A model generated the notes under the pieces. The model was not told where the DNA came from. It ran no database searches and saw only the letters and a program-made list of their open reading frames with translations. A DNA stretch of 64,000 bases, from contig NZ_CP119423.1 in the NCBI RefSeq assembly GCF_029223585.1, forward strand, positions 620,001 to 684,000, in the 5' to 3' direction. Within the stretch, counting starts at the first letter, position 1. Every line of letters begins with the position of its first letter. Of this stretch, positions 46,165 to 55,347 are shown piece by piece. Source of the DNA: Photobacterium sp. DA100. Lineage in GTDB: Bacteria > Pseudomonadota > Gammaproteobacteria > Enterobacterales > Vibrionaceae. The position numbers and the translations under genes were made by a program.

Positions 46165-46647
46165 GTTCAATCTCCTTATTTGGGCGTTGCTTTTTTATAT
46201 TTTGGGTACATTTTATGCAAGGTAAGAGGTCTAACCACTTGTGATAAGTGTAATGTTGTTTTTAATGAAATGTAAAATAAATTTCTATTCTGAAAGGGGG
46301 CGGTTACGTAAAGATGTCTTGTCACCGCTTGTAAAATAAGGGATTGATCGAGATCAGCGAGAAAGAAAAAAGCACTTGCGTTAATTCCTCATACAATTAA
46401 GATCCCGCGACATAGTTCACGAATTCTCTGAATAAGGCATCGACGCCGACATTTTCGTGAATTTTCAGGGAGTGATAGAGGCTATGCAAAGTGGCCTTTC
46501 CAGATTGTTGCCTTTCCCGAACTCCGACTGACAGTTGCCCGCCGGATCCCTTTCTCGGGATGACAGCTACCTTTTCTTTCTTTTCACCAAGCGGTAACAA
46601 GCCTGTTTGGCTTTTGTCGTTGCTGTTTGGCTTGCAAGGGGTTTACC
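46165..46647. other. fadE-SulP intergenic region
   Basis: This 483-base gap lies between divergent genes. It contains the FadR-like operator near fadE. TTCACGAA (46418-46425) and TTCGTGAA (46453-46460) form an 8-bp inverted repeat with a 27-base loop of unknown role. Near the SulP gene there is a ribosome binding sequence AAGGGG. A 67-codon frame on the minus strand (46397-46600) has no convincing start signal. I see no RNA gene or repeat family. Confidence 0.4.
46224..46240 (-). promoter_or_regulatory. FadR-like operator upstream of fadE
   Basis: AAGAGGTCTAACCACTT is a near-perfect palindrome and agrees with the E. coli FadR site AACTGGTCTGACCAGTT at 13 of 17 positions, including the core GGTC and ACC. 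It lies 60 bases upstream of the fadE start, where repression in the absence of long-chain acyl-CoA would be expected. Confidence 0.6.
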
Positions 46648-48366
46648 GTGTTGCTATTTGATGCGTTTAGACAGGCGTGGCGCGAAGGCTTTTCACTTTC
46701 GTCGTTACGGTCCGATATTGTTTCCGGTGTTACCGTCGGTGTGGTCGCGATCCCGCTTGGGATGGCTTTGGCGATTGCTGTAGGGGTACCGCCCCAGCAT
46801 GGGTTATACACAGTTATTGTGGCCGGTCTGCTAGCGGCACTGCTGGGGGGCTCCCGTTTTAATATTACCGGCCCGACAGCGGCTTTTGTGGTGATCCTGT
46901 TGCCGATCACCCAGCAATACGGGCTTTCCGGCCTGATGCTGGCGACCATGATGTCCGGGGTGATCTTGCTGCTGATGGGGGTATTGCGTCTGGGCCAACT
47001 GGTGGCCTATGTCCCGTATCCGGTGACAACCGGCTTCACCGCTGGTATCGGTTTGACAATCGCTTTTCTGCAGCTCAAAGATCTGCTGGGGCTGAGCGTC
47101 GCGACCAACCCGATTCATTTTCCGGAAAAAGTGGTGGCCTATGCCAGCGCGATGCCGACCTTGAATATGGCCGATGCCCTGGTCGGGGTTGTGACCATCG
47201 CGGCTTTTATCCTCTGGGCCAAGCTGAAAACCAAGGTCCCGGCCCATGTGGTGGCGCTGCTGGCCGGTACTTTGGTGGCGCTGCTGGTCAACCACGGCAG
47301 TGGCGGGCATGTTGGTTTACTGGGGGAGAAGTTCCACTACCAGATCGGCGACTTGGTTGGCCAGGGGATCCCGCAGGTGTTGCCGCAACTCGTCATGCCG
47401 TGGCAGGACGGCCATTTCTCATGGGCACTGGTGATAGAGCTATTACCGGCGGCGTTTACCATTGCCATGCTGGGTTGTATTGAATCCCTGCTGTGTGCCG
47501 TTGTGGCCGATGGTATGACGGGCACCAAGCATAACCCCAATGCCGAGCTGGTCGGCCAGGGTCTGGCGAATATGGTGGTGCCGTTCTTTGGCGGGATCCC
47601 AGCAACGGCTGCCATTGCCCGTACCGCGACCAACATCAGGGCCGGTGCCTTCTCCCCGTTGTCGGCGATTGTTCATTCCCTGTTTGTACTGGCAGCAATG
47701 ATTGCCTTGGCCCCGATGCTGTCCTACGTGCCGATGAGCGCGCTGGCGGGCTTGCTGATCATGGTGGCGTGGAACATGTCGGAAGCGCCGCACTTTGTCC
47801 ATACCCTGAAAGTCGCGCCGAGAAGGGATGTCGCGGTGCTGCTTACCTGCTTTACCCTGACCGTCGTCTTCGACATGGTGGTGGCGGTAGTGGTTGGCTT
47901 GCTATTGGCCGGGGTCTTGTTTATCCAGCGTATCGCTTCGCTGACCACGGTCAACAGAGTGACCGGCGAACACCCGCACCAGAATTTTGGTGATGACGTG
48001 GTGGTCTATGACATCAACGGCCCGCTGTTCTTTGCCGCCAGCGAAAAAGCCCTGTCGGTGATTGACTACACAGCGCCCGAGACTCAGGCGGTGGTGTTGG
48101 ATTTCAGTGATGTCACCACCATCGATATTACCGCTATCCATGCACTGGAAAACGCCATCGACCGGATCCGCGACTACCCGGTTTACCTGCTTGGAGTGGC
48201 TGCGCACATCGAGAAAAAGCTGGCAGCTGCCGGTCTTCTGACAGTAGATAATGTCGCTTGCTGTGGCTCTGCCGAGTCATTACGTGAACATTTGGCGATA
48301 AAGACTCACAATGTTCAATCTAAGGAGTCGACACTTCCAAGCGTTTCTTTGTACACTGCTAGTTGA
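46648..48366 (+). CDS. SulP family anion transporter with STAS domain
   Basis: This 572-residue inner-membrane protein belongs to the SulP/SLC26 family, which moves sulfate, bicarbonate or dicarboxylates. About 10-14 membrane segments cover residues 1-420, beginning with the family signature SDIVSGVTVGVVAIPLGMALAIAVG. A cytoplasmic STAS domain follows (about 435-550; VVLDFSDVTTIDITAIHALE). The substrate cannot be inferred by eye. I chose GTG 46648, with AAGGGG 6 bases upstream, over the TTG at 46627. The gene lies between fadE and gmhA, where E. coli has no such gene. Confidence 0.88.
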   Translation: MLLFDAFRQAWREGFSLSSLRSDIVSGVTVGVVAIPLGMALAIAVGVPPQHGLYTVIVAGLLAALLGGSRFNITGPTAAFVVILLPITQQYGLSGLMLATMMSGVILLLMGVLRLGQLVAYVPYPVTTGFTAGIGLTIAFLQLKDLLGLSVATNPIHFPEKVVAYASAMPTLNMADALVGVVTIAAFILWAKLKTKVPAHVVALLAGTLVALLVNHGSGGHVGLLGEKFHYQIGDLVGQGIPQVLPQLVMPWQDGHFSWALVIELLPAAFTIAMLGCIESLLCAVVADGMTGTKHNPNAELVGQGLANMVVPFFGGIPATAAIARTATNIRAGAFSPLSAIVHSLFVLAAMIALAPMLSYVPMSALAGLLIMVAWNMSEAPHFVHTLKVAPRRDVAVLLTCFTLTVVFDMVVAVVVGLLLAGVLFIQRIASLTTVNRVTGEHPHQNFGDDVVVYDINGPLFFAASEKALSVIDYTAPETQAVVLDFSDVTTIDITAIHALENAIDRIRDYPVYLLGVAAHIEKKLAAAGLLTVDNVACCGSAESLREHLAIKTHNVQSKESTLPSVSLYTAS

Positions 48367-48397
48367 TAATAATTTTTGATAAGACAGAGAAGGTCCT

Positions 48398-48976
48398 ATG
48401 TATCAAGACACCATCCGCGCCGAGTTGACGGAAGCGGCAGAAGTCCTCAACCGTTTTTTAAGCGATGACAAGAATATTGCTGATATCGAAGCAGCTGCCA
48501 AACTTCTGGCCGAGTCGTTTAAGCAAGGTGGCAAGGTGTTGTCTTGTGGTAACGGTGGATCTCACTGTGATGCGATGCATTTTGCCGAGGAGCTAACGGG
48601 GCGCTATCGCGAAAACCGTCCGGGCTACCCTGGGATTGCGATTTCCGATCCGAGCCACTTGTCCTGCGTGAGCAATGACTTTGGCTACGAGTCGGTGTTT
48701 TCCCGTTACCTCGAAGCGGTGGGCTCGCAGGGCGATGTCCTGTTCGGCCTATCGACTTCGGGTAATTCCGGGAATATCCTTAAGGCCATTGAGGCGGCCA
48801 AGGCTAAGGGGATGAAAGTGATTGCCCTGACTGGCAAAGACGGCGGTAAGATGGCCGGCTTGGCAGATGTTGAAATTCGCGTGCCGCATTTCGGCTATGC
48901 TGATCGTATCCAGGAAGTGCATATCAAGATCATCCACATCTTGATTATGCTTATCGAAAAAGAGATGGCGGAATAA
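48398..48976 (+). CDS. gmhA: Sedoheptulose 7-phosphate isomerase GmhA
   Basis: GmhA (LpcA) converts sedoheptulose 7-phosphate to D-glycero-D-manno-heptose 7-phosphate, the entry to ADP-heptose and lipopolysaccharide core. The 192-residue SIS-domain protein equals the E. coli length and has [29 protein letters not shown] and the metal-site residues around [19 protein letters not shown] precedes the ATG. yafJ follows after 44 bases, as in E. coli. Confidence 0.97.
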   Translation: MYQDTIRAELTEAAEVLNRFLSDDKNIADIEAAAKLLAESFKQGGKVLSCGNGGSHCDAMHFAEELTGRYRENRPGYPGIAISDPSHLSCVSNDFGYESVFSRYLEAVGSQGDVLFGLSTSGNSGNILKAIEAAKAKGMKVIALTGKDGGKMAGLADVEIRVPHFGYADRIQEVHIKIIHILIMLIEKEMAE

Positions 48977-49020
48977 CCCAGCAATTGCAGCTGGGCCAGA
49001 GAGGAAGGGCATAACGGACT

Positions 49021-49800
49021 ATGTGTGAACTACTTGGCATGAGTGCCAATGTGCCGACAGATATTTGTTTTAGTTTTACCGGCCTGATGCAGCGTGGGGG
49101 CAATACCGGCCCGCACCGCGATGGCTGGGGAATTACCTTTTACGAGGGCAAGGGATTTCGGACCTTCAAGGATCCAAACCCGAGCTGTAAATCACGTATT
49201 GCAGAGTTGGTGCAGGAATACCCAATAAAGAGCTGTGCGGTGGTCAGCCATATCCGGCAGGCAAACCGGGGTGGGGTGAGCCTGGAGAATACCCACCCGT
49301 TTACCCGGGAGCTCTGGGGCCAATACTGGACCTTTGCCCACAACGGTCAGTTGACCGGTTACGAACAGCTTGATACCGGCCGGTTCAAGGCGGTGGGCGA
49401 TACCGACAGTGAGATTGCGTTCTGCTGGCTGCTGAACCAGCTGGAAAGCCAGTTTCCCGAACGTCCAGAAAACATGAATGAGCTGTTCGATGTGATGGCG
49501 GAATGCTGCGATAAGCTGAGGGCGCTGGGGGTTTACAACATGTTGTTGAGCAATGGTGAGTACGTACTTACCTATTGCACCAACAACCTGCATTGGATCA
49601 CCCGCCGGGCTCCGTTTGGCAAGGCTTCGCTGATTGACGAAGACGTCACCATTGATTTTCATCAGGAGACGACCCCCAACGATGTGGTGACGGTGATTGC
49701 CACCCAGCCGCTGACCAATGACGAGAGCTGGCACAAGATGGCGGTCGGGGAGTTTAATGTGTTCCATTTCGGCGAGCAGGTTTTCAACCGGACCTTGTAA
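49021..49800 (+). CDS. yafJ: Class II glutamine amidotransferase YafJ
   Basis: This 259-residue protein has an Ntn-hydrolase glutaminase fold. Cys2 becomes the N-terminal nucleophile after Met removal (CELLGMSAN), and HRDGWGIT, SHIRQAN and FAHNGQL are typical motifs of the substrate pocket. The family (GATase_4; EgtC-like) has no proven role for YafJ itself. No synthase domain is attached. It is the last gene of the gmhA pair, before a bidirectional terminator. Confidence 0.93.
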   Translation: MCELLGMSANVPTDICFSFTGLMQRGGNTGPHRDGWGITFYEGKGFRTFKDPNPSCKSRIAELVQEYPIKSCAVVSHIRQANRGGVSLENTHPFTRELWGQYWTFAHNGQLTGYEQLDTGRFKAVGDTDSEIAFCWLLNQLESQFPERPENMNELFDVMAECCDKLRALGVYNMLLSNGEYVLTYCTNNLHWITRRAPFGKASLIDEDVTIDFHQETTPNDVVTVIATQPLTNDESWHKMAVGEFNVFHFGEQVFNRTL

Positions 49801-49817
49801 TATCCCGCAGGATAAAT

Positions 49818-49848
49818 AAAAAACGCGACCATCGGTCGCGTTTTTTTA
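49818..49848. terminator. Bidirectional terminator between yafJ and purN
   Basis: The stem AAACGCGACC/GGTCGCGTTT with a 3-base loop is flanked by an A-rich run and seven T. It serves convergent yafJ and purN and marks the junction between two conserved chromosomal blocks. Confidence 0.92.
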
Positions 49849-49872
49849 TGCCGGCTAGTAACCCAGACAGGC

Positions 49873-50517
49873 TTATTCGTCGGCCGCATAACCCGATAGC
49901 GGTAACGGGGTGCCATCGAGTACTGCCTTGCCCTCAGCCATCGCCACCCGGCCCTGCAGGCACCAGTTGGCAACCATTGGGTAGATGCGATGCTCTTGCT
50001 CCTGCACGCGCGCCATTACTTCGTCGGCGGTGTCACCGGCAAAGATAGGCACCTTGGCCTGGAGGATCACCGGACCGCCATCGAGCTCCTCGGTCACGAA
50101 ATGGACACTAGTACCGTGCTCGTCATCGCCGGCGTCGATAGCCCGCTGGTGGGTATTGAGGCCGGTGTATTTCGGTAGCAGGGAGGGGTGGACATTGAGC
50201 ATCCGGCCCTGGTAGTGGCGGACAAAGTCACCGCTGAGGATGCGCATGAAGCCGGCCAGGATCACCAGATCCGGCTGGTAGCTGTCGATGCGCTCGGCCA
50301 TGGCCTGGTCAAATGCGTCACGGTCGGCATAGTCGGCTGCCGACAGGTGGAGGGCATCAATGCCAGCTTGGCGGGCACGCTCTAGTCCGTAAGCGTCGGC
50401 CTTGTTGGACAATACCGCACTGATACGGCCGTCCTTGATGATGCCTGACTCGCAGGCATCAATCATCGCTTGAAGGTTAGAGCCGTTGCCCGAGAGGAGA
50501 ACAACGATATTCTTCAT
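49873..50517 (-). CDS. purN: Phosphoribosylglycinamide formyltransferase PurN
   Basis: PurN adds a formyl group from 10-formyl-THF to GAR in purine synthesis. The 214-residue protein has the GNGSN phosphate loop near residue 10 and the catalytic Asn-His-Asp set in MLNVHPSLLPKY (Asn, His) and ELDGGPVI (Asp). The ATG is three bases after the purM stop. The gene is the end of the purMN operon. Confidence 0.96.
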   Translation of the reverse strand: MKNIVVLLSGNGSNLQAMIDACESGIIKDGRISAVLSNKADAYGLERARQAGIDALHLSAADYADRDAFDQAMAERIDSYQPDLVILAGFMRILSGDFVRHYQGRMLNVHPSLLPKYTGLNTHQRAIDAGDDEHGTSVHFVTEELDGGPVILQAKVPIFAGDTADEVMARVQEQEHRIYPMVANWCLQGRVAMAEGKAVLDGTPLPLSGYAADE

Positions 50518-50520
50518 CGC

Positions 50521-51561
50521 TTACAGGATCTCCACCTGCTCTTCGCCTTCGTTGGCATTGGCAATGTGGCCCAACAGCCAAGCTTGCTCGCCTTCGGCAT
50601 TGAGGATGCTGATCGCTTGCTCTGCCTGGGCTTTTGGCAGGGCAATCACTAGACCAACACCACAGTTGAAGGTACGGTACATCTCGTACGTGTCCACGTT
50701 ACCGGCTTCTTGTAGCCAGTTGAACACGGCTGGCCACTGCCAGCTGTTACCGTCAACCACAGCCTTGGTACCTGTTGGCAGTACGCGCGGGATGTTTTCC
50801 CAGAAGCCGCCGCCTGTGATGTGGGAAATCGCGTGAACGTCGCAGCTCTCCATCATCTTCAGGGTCGACTTAACATAGATTTTGGTTGGTTCTAGCAGGT
50901 GCTCGCAAAGCGGCTTGCCTTCCAGCTCAAGGTTCAGATCGGCCTTTGACACCTCAAGGATCTTGCGGATCAGCGAGAAGCCATTCGAGTGCGGGCCGCT
51001 TGACGCAACAGCGATCAGGGCATCGCCTTCTTCAACCTTGCTGCCGTCAATGATGTCTGCTTTCTCAACTACACCGACACAGAAGCCGGCAACGTCGTAG
51101 TCTTCGCCATGGTACATGCCAGGCATTTCCGCAGTTTCACCACCGATCAGTGCACAGCCAGATTGGATACACCCTTCGCCGATCCCTGCTACCACGTCAG
51201 CCGCCGTGTCTACGTCCAGCTTGCCGGTTGCGTAGTAATCAAGGAAGAACAGCGGCTCGGCACCTTGTACGATCAAGTCGTTGACACACATCGCAACCAG
51301 ATCAATACCGATAGTGTCGTGCTTGTTCAGATCCATCGCCAGGCGCAGTTTTGTTCCCACACCGTCTGTGCCAGATACCAGAACTGGCTCCTTATACTTG
51401 GTCGGCAGGCTGCACAAAGCGCCGAAACCGCCAATACCGCCCATTACCTCAGGACGGTGGGTGCGTTTTACCACCCCTTTAATACGATCAACTAATGCAT
51501 TACCCGCATCGATATCAACACCAGCATCTTTGTAGCTAAGAGAAGAGTTATTGCCGCTCAC
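50521..51561 (-). CDS. purM: Phosphoribosylformylglycinamidine cyclo-ligase PurM
   Basis: PurM closes the imidazole ring to make AIR in the fifth step of purine synthesis. The 346-residue AIRS-family protein has [10 protein letters not shown], the [18 protein letters not shown] segment and the C-terminal-domain motif [13 protein letters not shown]. The start is GTG 51561 with GAGG 8 bases upstream. A PurR box lies 64 bases upstream. Confidence 0.97.
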   Translation of the reverse strand: MSGNNSSLSYKDAGVDIDAGNALVDRIKGVVKRTHRPEVMGGIGGFGALCSLPTKYKEPVLVSGTDGVGTKLRLAMDLNKHDTIGIDLVAMCVNDLIVQGAEPLFFLDYYATGKLDVDTAADVVAGIGEGCIQSGCALIGGETAEMPGMYHGEDYDVAGFCVGVVEKADIIDGSKVEEGDALIAVASSGPHSNGFSLIRKILEVSKADLNLELEGKPLCEHLLEPTKIYVKSTLKMMESCDVHAISHITGGGFWENIPRVLPTGTKAVVDGNSWQWPAVFNWLQEAGNVDTYEMYRTFNCGVGLVIALPKAQAEQAISILNAEGEQAWLLGHIANANEGEEQVEIL

Positions 51562-51624
51562 AGGAGTTTCCTCAACGTATTAAAGTAAAAAAGCGGGGGT
51601 ATGATAACAGCAGTCAGGGCGGAA

Positions 51625-51640
51625 AGGAAAACGTTTGCGT
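51625..51640 (-). promoter_or_regulatory. PurR operator
   Basis: AGGAAAACGTTTGCGT matches the 16-base PurR consensus ACGCAAACGTTTGCGT at 14 positions, with a perfect central AAACGTTTGCGT. It lies upstream of purM, near a candidate -10 TATCAT (minus strand, 51601-51606). PurR with hypoxanthine or guanine would repress purMN. The divergent upp start is 116 bases away on the other side. Confidence 0.82.
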
Positions 51641-51755
51641 CAATATTTGTCACTGAGTGTTTCCTGAGCAAACAACCGCTGCACCCCTACCAGAGCGTAA
51701 ATGGTCTAGTGTATAATAGTGCGATTTTTTGAAATTTATTTGCCAGGAGTCAGAG

Positions 51756-52382
51756 ATGAAAGTCGTTGAGGTTAAACACCCACTAGTAAAACATAAGATT
51801 GGTCTTATGCGCGAAGGTGACATCAGCACTAAGCGTTTCCGTGAGCTTGCAACGGAAGTAGGCAGCTTGCTGACGTATGAAGCGACTTCAGACTTCGAAA
51901 CAGAAAAAGTTACCATTGATGGCTGGAATGGTCCAGTTGAAATTGATCAGATCAAAGGTAAAAAAGTAACGGTTGTGCCAATCCTGCGTGCTGGTCTTGG
52001 CATGATGGACGGCGTACTTGAGCACATGCCAAGTGCACGTATCAGTGTGGTGGGTATCTACCGTGACGAAGAAACCTTGGAGCCTGTGCCTTACTTCAAC
52101 AAGCTGGCCTCAAACATCGACGAGCGTATTGCCCTGGTTGTTGACCCGATGCTGGCAACTGGCGGCTCGATGATTGCCACGCTTGACCTGTTGAAAGAGC
52201 AAGGCTGTAAGCAGTTCAAGGTACTGGTATTGGTTGCGGCACCTGAGGGTATCGCGGCGCTTGAGAAAGCCCACCCGGATGTTGAGCTGTACACTGCCGC
52301 TATTGATGAGAAGCTGAACGACAAAGGCTACATCGTACCGGGCCTAGGTGATGCCGGTGATAAGATCTTCGGTACCAAGTAA
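51756..52382 (+). CDS. upp: Uracil phosphoribosyltransferase
   Basis: Upp salvages uracil to UMP with PRPP. The 208-residue product has the exact E. coli length. It has the [13 protein letters not shown] start, the PRPP loop [10 protein letters not shown] and a uracil-binding tail [14 protein letters not shown] 51756 has AGGAG 6 bases upstream; an earlier in-frame ATG-like start at 51729 is not needed. A TATAAT (51712-51717) precedes it, with no good -35. A strong terminator follows. Confidence 0.97.
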   Translation: MKVVEVKHPLVKHKIGLMREGDISTKRFRELATEVGSLLTYEATSDFETEKVTIDGWNGPVEIDQIKGKKVTVVPILRAGLGMMDGVLEHMPSARISVVGIYRDEETLEPVPYFNKLASNIDERIALVVDPMLATGGSMIATLDLLKEQGCKQFKVLVLVAAPEGIAALEKAHPDVELYTAAIDEKLNDKGYIVPGLGDAGDKIFGTK

Positions 52383-52404
52383 GTACTGAGCCATTATCGA
52401 AAGC

Positions 52405-52437
52405 CAAAAAAGCCGGATTAATATCCGGCTTTTTTTA
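52405..52437 (+). terminator. Intrinsic terminator after upp
   Basis: The stem AAGCCGGAT/ATCCGGCTT with loop TAAT is followed by six or more T. The A-run before it also allows use from the minus strand. A second perfect hairpin, AACCGGGCC/GGCCCGGTT (52456-52476), lies closer to the convergent uraA but has no T-run. Confidence 0.9.
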
Positions 52438-52490
52438 TGGCTCAACGTCATCTTTAACCGGGCCTAAGGCCCGGTTAATTGGTTCATCGA

Positions 52491-53744
52491 TTATTTGTCA
52501 GCGGCTTCTTCCATCTGGGCATTATCGACCACATGGCTCTCGCCAAGATCGTCCGGTAAGATCAGGTTCAGCAGAATCGCCACAATACCGCACAGGCTCA
52601 CACCCTGCAGGCTGAATTCGCCGATACCGAAAGCCATCCCGCCGATACCGAATACCAGGGTTACCGCCACAATCACCAGGTTACGCGCCTTGTGCAGATC
52701 CACCTGGTTTTTGATCAGGGTGTTAAGACCGACCGTGGCAATCGAGCCGAACAGCAGGATCATGATGCCGCCCATCACAGGTACCGGGATCGTCTGCAGC
52801 ATCGCGCCCAGCTTTCCGACGAAGGCCAGTACCAGGGCGGTGATGGCAGCATATGTCATGATCACCGGGTTGAAGGCTTTGGTCAGCATTACCGCACCGG
52901 TGACCTCGGAATAGGTGGTGTTTGGTGGCGCGCCGAACATCGAAGCGGCCATCGTTGCGACCCCGTCACCGGCCATGGTGCGGTGCAGGCCCGGTTTCTT
53001 CAGGTAGTCTTTGCCTGTTACGTTGGAAATCGCCAGCATATCACCGACGTGCTCGACCGCCGGGGCAATGGCCACCGGGATCATGAACAGCATGGCATTG
53101 ATGTTGAATTCCGGGAAAGTGAAGTTAGGCAGTGCTAACCAAGCCGCCTCGCGCACAGGGGTGAAGTCGACGACGCCAAATCCTAAGCTGACAAGATAAC
53201 CCGCGACAATCCCCGCCATAATCGGGATCAGCTTGAAAAAGCCTTTGGCAAACACGCTGAAACCGATAGTGACCAGCAGTGAAATCGCCGAAATCCACAG
53301 GGCGGCCTCGCCGTTGACCAGCTCTACCGCACCATCGCCGGTTTTACCCAGTGCCATATTGACGGCAGCCGGAGCCAAGCCAAGACCAATAACCATGATC
53401 ACCGGGCCGACAACTACCGGTGGTAGCAGTTTGTGGATAATCGCCACACCGCGCACCTTGATGATCGCGCCCATGCAGACGTAGATGACACCTGCCATCA
53501 TCAGACCACCCATGGTCGCAGGGATCCCCCAGGTTTGAACGCCATACATAATAGGGGCAATGAAAGCAAAAGAGGAGGCGAGGAAGATAGGGACGGAGCG
53601 TTTGGTGATGACTTGAAAGAGGAGAGTACCGAGACCGGCACCGAAGAGGGCAACGTTGGGATCCAGTCCGGTAAGAAGCGGTACCAGAACCAATGCGCCA
53701 AATGCAACAAAAAGCATTTGGGCACCCTGTAATATCTGCATCAT
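52491..53744 (-). CDS. uraA: Uracil/xanthine permease (UraA family)
   Basis: This 417-residue inner-membrane protein is a nucleobase:proton symporter of the NCS2 family. It has about 12-14 membrane segments. AFGALVLVPLLTG near the start, SSFAFIAPI and PAVEHVGDMLAISNVTGKDY (with the proton-coupling Glu) are typical of UraA. Its position beside upp supports uracil as substrate. It converges on upp instead of following it in one operon as in E. coli. ATG 53744 has GGTGGAA upstream. Confidence 0.93.
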   Translation of the reverse strand: MMQILQGAQMLFVAFGALVLVPLLTGLDPNVALFGAGLGTLLFQVITKRSVPIFLASSFAFIAPIMYGVQTWGIPATMGGLMMAGVIYVCMGAIIKVRGVAIIHKLLPPVVVGPVIMVIGLGLAPAAVNMALGKTGDGAVELVNGEAALWISAISLLVTIGFSVFAKGFFKLIPIMAGIVAGYLVSLGFGVVDFTPVREAAWLALPNFTFPEFNINAMLFMIPVAIAPAVEHVGDMLAISNVTGKDYLKKPGLHRTMAGDGVATMAASMFGAPPNTTYSEVTGAVMLTKAFNPVIMTYAAITALVLAFVGKLGAMLQTIPVPVMGGIMILLFGSIATVGLNTLIKNQVDLHKARNLVIVAVTLVFGIGGMAFGIGEFSLQGVSLCGIVAILLNLILPDDLGESHVVDNAQMEEAADK

Positions 53745-54037
53745 GGTTGAATTCCACCCTAGCTGTAAAAAAAATCGCGGAATGTTAGCACAGAGGCAAC
53801 CGATTACCTAAGGGTTATCGGCAAAAAGTGCCAAAAAGGGATCCCAGCATAATTTTGTGATGAATATGATGAAAACTTGCAGAAGATTGACGTTGATGAG
53901 TGTCATATGGCAAAGACTTATAACAAGTTCGGAATAGAAAAATACAATTGAATGAATTTTTTGTGTGGGAAGCAGTTGCCCCGCAAGATATGTTCAATTT
54001 ATGATCGGGCATTAACTTTAGAGATAATGAGTACTTT

Positions 54038-55288
54038 ATGTTGCGTATTGCATTACTTTTCTTGGCACTGCTGGCCCTGCCGCTGAAGGCCGCCACGGTG
54101 ACCAACCTGTATCAGGCACAGGTTGCCCTGCCTGATACGGATCGCCAATCCGAGCAAGCTGCCAGACGGCAGGCTCTGGAGCAGGTACTGATCAAGGTCT
54201 CGGGGCAGAGCAACATCGTTGAGAACGAAGTCGTTGCCAAGGCGCTGGGGAGCAGTAACCAATACGTCAGCCAGTTCAGCTATGCGAACCGCGACGGCCA
54301 ACGTACCCTGCTGCTGACTTTTGATCGTAGCCGGATCCGTACCCTGTTGACCCAGGCTAATTCGACGTTCTGGAGCGAACAGCGACCGAATGTCTTGGTA
54401 TGGCTAGTAGAAGATGCCAACCGAAGCCGCAATATTGTCTGGGATCAGGCAAACAATGATCTGGCCAACCGTATCAAGGAAGAAGGTGACCGCCGTGGGT
54501 TGCCGGTGATGATGCCGATTGGCGATTTCGAAGATGTGACGGCGATCAGTACGCCGGATATCTGGGGCGGTTTTGTCCAGCCTATCGCGACAGCCAGCCA
54601 GCGCTACAAGCCGCAGGCGGTACTGATCGTGCGTGCCCGCCAGCAAGGTGGTGAGCAGCTAGCCCTGAACTGGCAGTTGTATACCGGCAATACCGAACAG
54701 CTTGGCCGTAACCAAGTAGCGCCGTCTGAAGGTCGAAACAGCGGCGAGGCGCTGACTTCTGTGGCCCAGATGGTCGACAGCGTGGCGGATATTCTGGGGG
54801 CAAAATTTGCTGTGCCGCTAGGCGGTGACACCAGTGGCCAGTTGGCGGTAGTGGTTGAGAATATCCACTCCTCGAAAGACTTCTTTACCCTGGAGCGCCT
54901 GATCACCAACCTGACATCGGTGGCTGCGGTCAATGCCTATCGTATTCAGGGCGATCGGGTTGAGTTTTCGGTGCAGCTGCTTAGCACGGAAGAAGTGTTC
55001 CAGCGTGAGCTGAGCCAGGACCGCCGCTTGTCAGCCGTTGCTGCGCCTCTGGAAGAGCAACTCGAGCCGGTGCCGCAACCGGAAGGTATGATAGATACAA
55101 CGGCTGTGCCAGCCAAATCGACCGCTCCTGAACACGGCGATGCCTCGGCGGTCGATGTGTCGGGTACCGAGCAGCTCGGCGACGAGCAGCAGAGTGATGC
55201 CGAGCCGGTGGAGACTAAGCCGGCCAAACAGGCGGCAGTCTTTAGCTGGTCGAGTTCAGCACCGGCTTCAACGTCGGTTGCGTTGTAA
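54038..55288 (+). CDS. DUF2066 periplasmic protein
   Basis: This 416-residue protein has a signal peptide (about 1-18, ending in LKA) and a DUF2066 domain (about 19-330). RRQALEQVLIKVSG is the conserved start of this domain. Residues about 335-416 are rich in Pro, Glu, Ala and Ser and are probably disordered. Function unknown. In many gammaproteobacteria the neighbouring gene is hda, a DnaA regulator; here a terminator and a DUF2069 gene follow instead. No strong ribosome binding site is seen. Confidence 0.87.
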   Translation: MLRIALLFLALLALPLKAATVTNLYQAQVALPDTDRQSEQAARRQALEQVLIKVSGQSNIVENEVVAKALGSSNQYVSQFSYANRDGQRTLLLTFDRSRIRTLLTQANSTFWSEQRPNVLVWLVEDANRSRNIVWDQANNDLANRIKEEGDRRGLPVMMPIGDFEDVTAISTPDIWGGFVQPIATASQRYKPQAVLIVRARQQGGEQLALNWQLYTGNTEQLGRNQVAPSEGRNSGEALTSVAQMVDSVADILGAKFAVPLGGDTSGQLAVVVENIHSSKDFFTLERLITNLTSVAAVNAYRIQGDRVEFSVQLLSTEEVFQRELSQDRRLSAVAAPLEEQLEPVPQPEGMIDTTAVPAKSTAPEHGDASAVDVSGTEQLGDEQQSDAEPVETKPAKQAAVFSWSSSAPASTSVAL

Positions 55289-55315
55289 GGGGCTTTCCCC
55301 TTGTTAGTGAGAGGA

Positions 55316-55347
55316 TAAAAAAACGGTGGCTTGGGCCACCGTTTTTG
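55316..55347. terminator. Bidirectional terminator
   Basis: A-run, stem AAACGGTGG/CCACCGTTT and T-run between the convergent DUF2066 and DUF2069 genes. Confidence 0.88.

Noticed and set aside
46201..46300. CRP-type site near TGTGATAAGTG upstream of fadE
   Set aside because: Only the left half-site is present; the second half does not match TCACA at the required spacing.
46397..46600. 67-codon minus-strand frame in the fadE-SulP gap
   Set aside because: It starts with TTG without a ribosome binding site, has no recognisable motif and no fitting terminator; kept only as part of the intergenic note.
52456..52476. Hairpin AACCGGGCC/GGCCCGGTT considered as a uraA terminator
   Set aside because: The stem is perfect but neither side has a T-run, so intrinsic termination is not supported; it may be a secondary element of the adjacent upp terminator.
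53815..54105. 96-codon minus-strand frame at the uraA-DUF2066 gap
   Set aside because: It overlaps the DUF2066 signal-peptide region, has no start signal and its composition is not protein-like.
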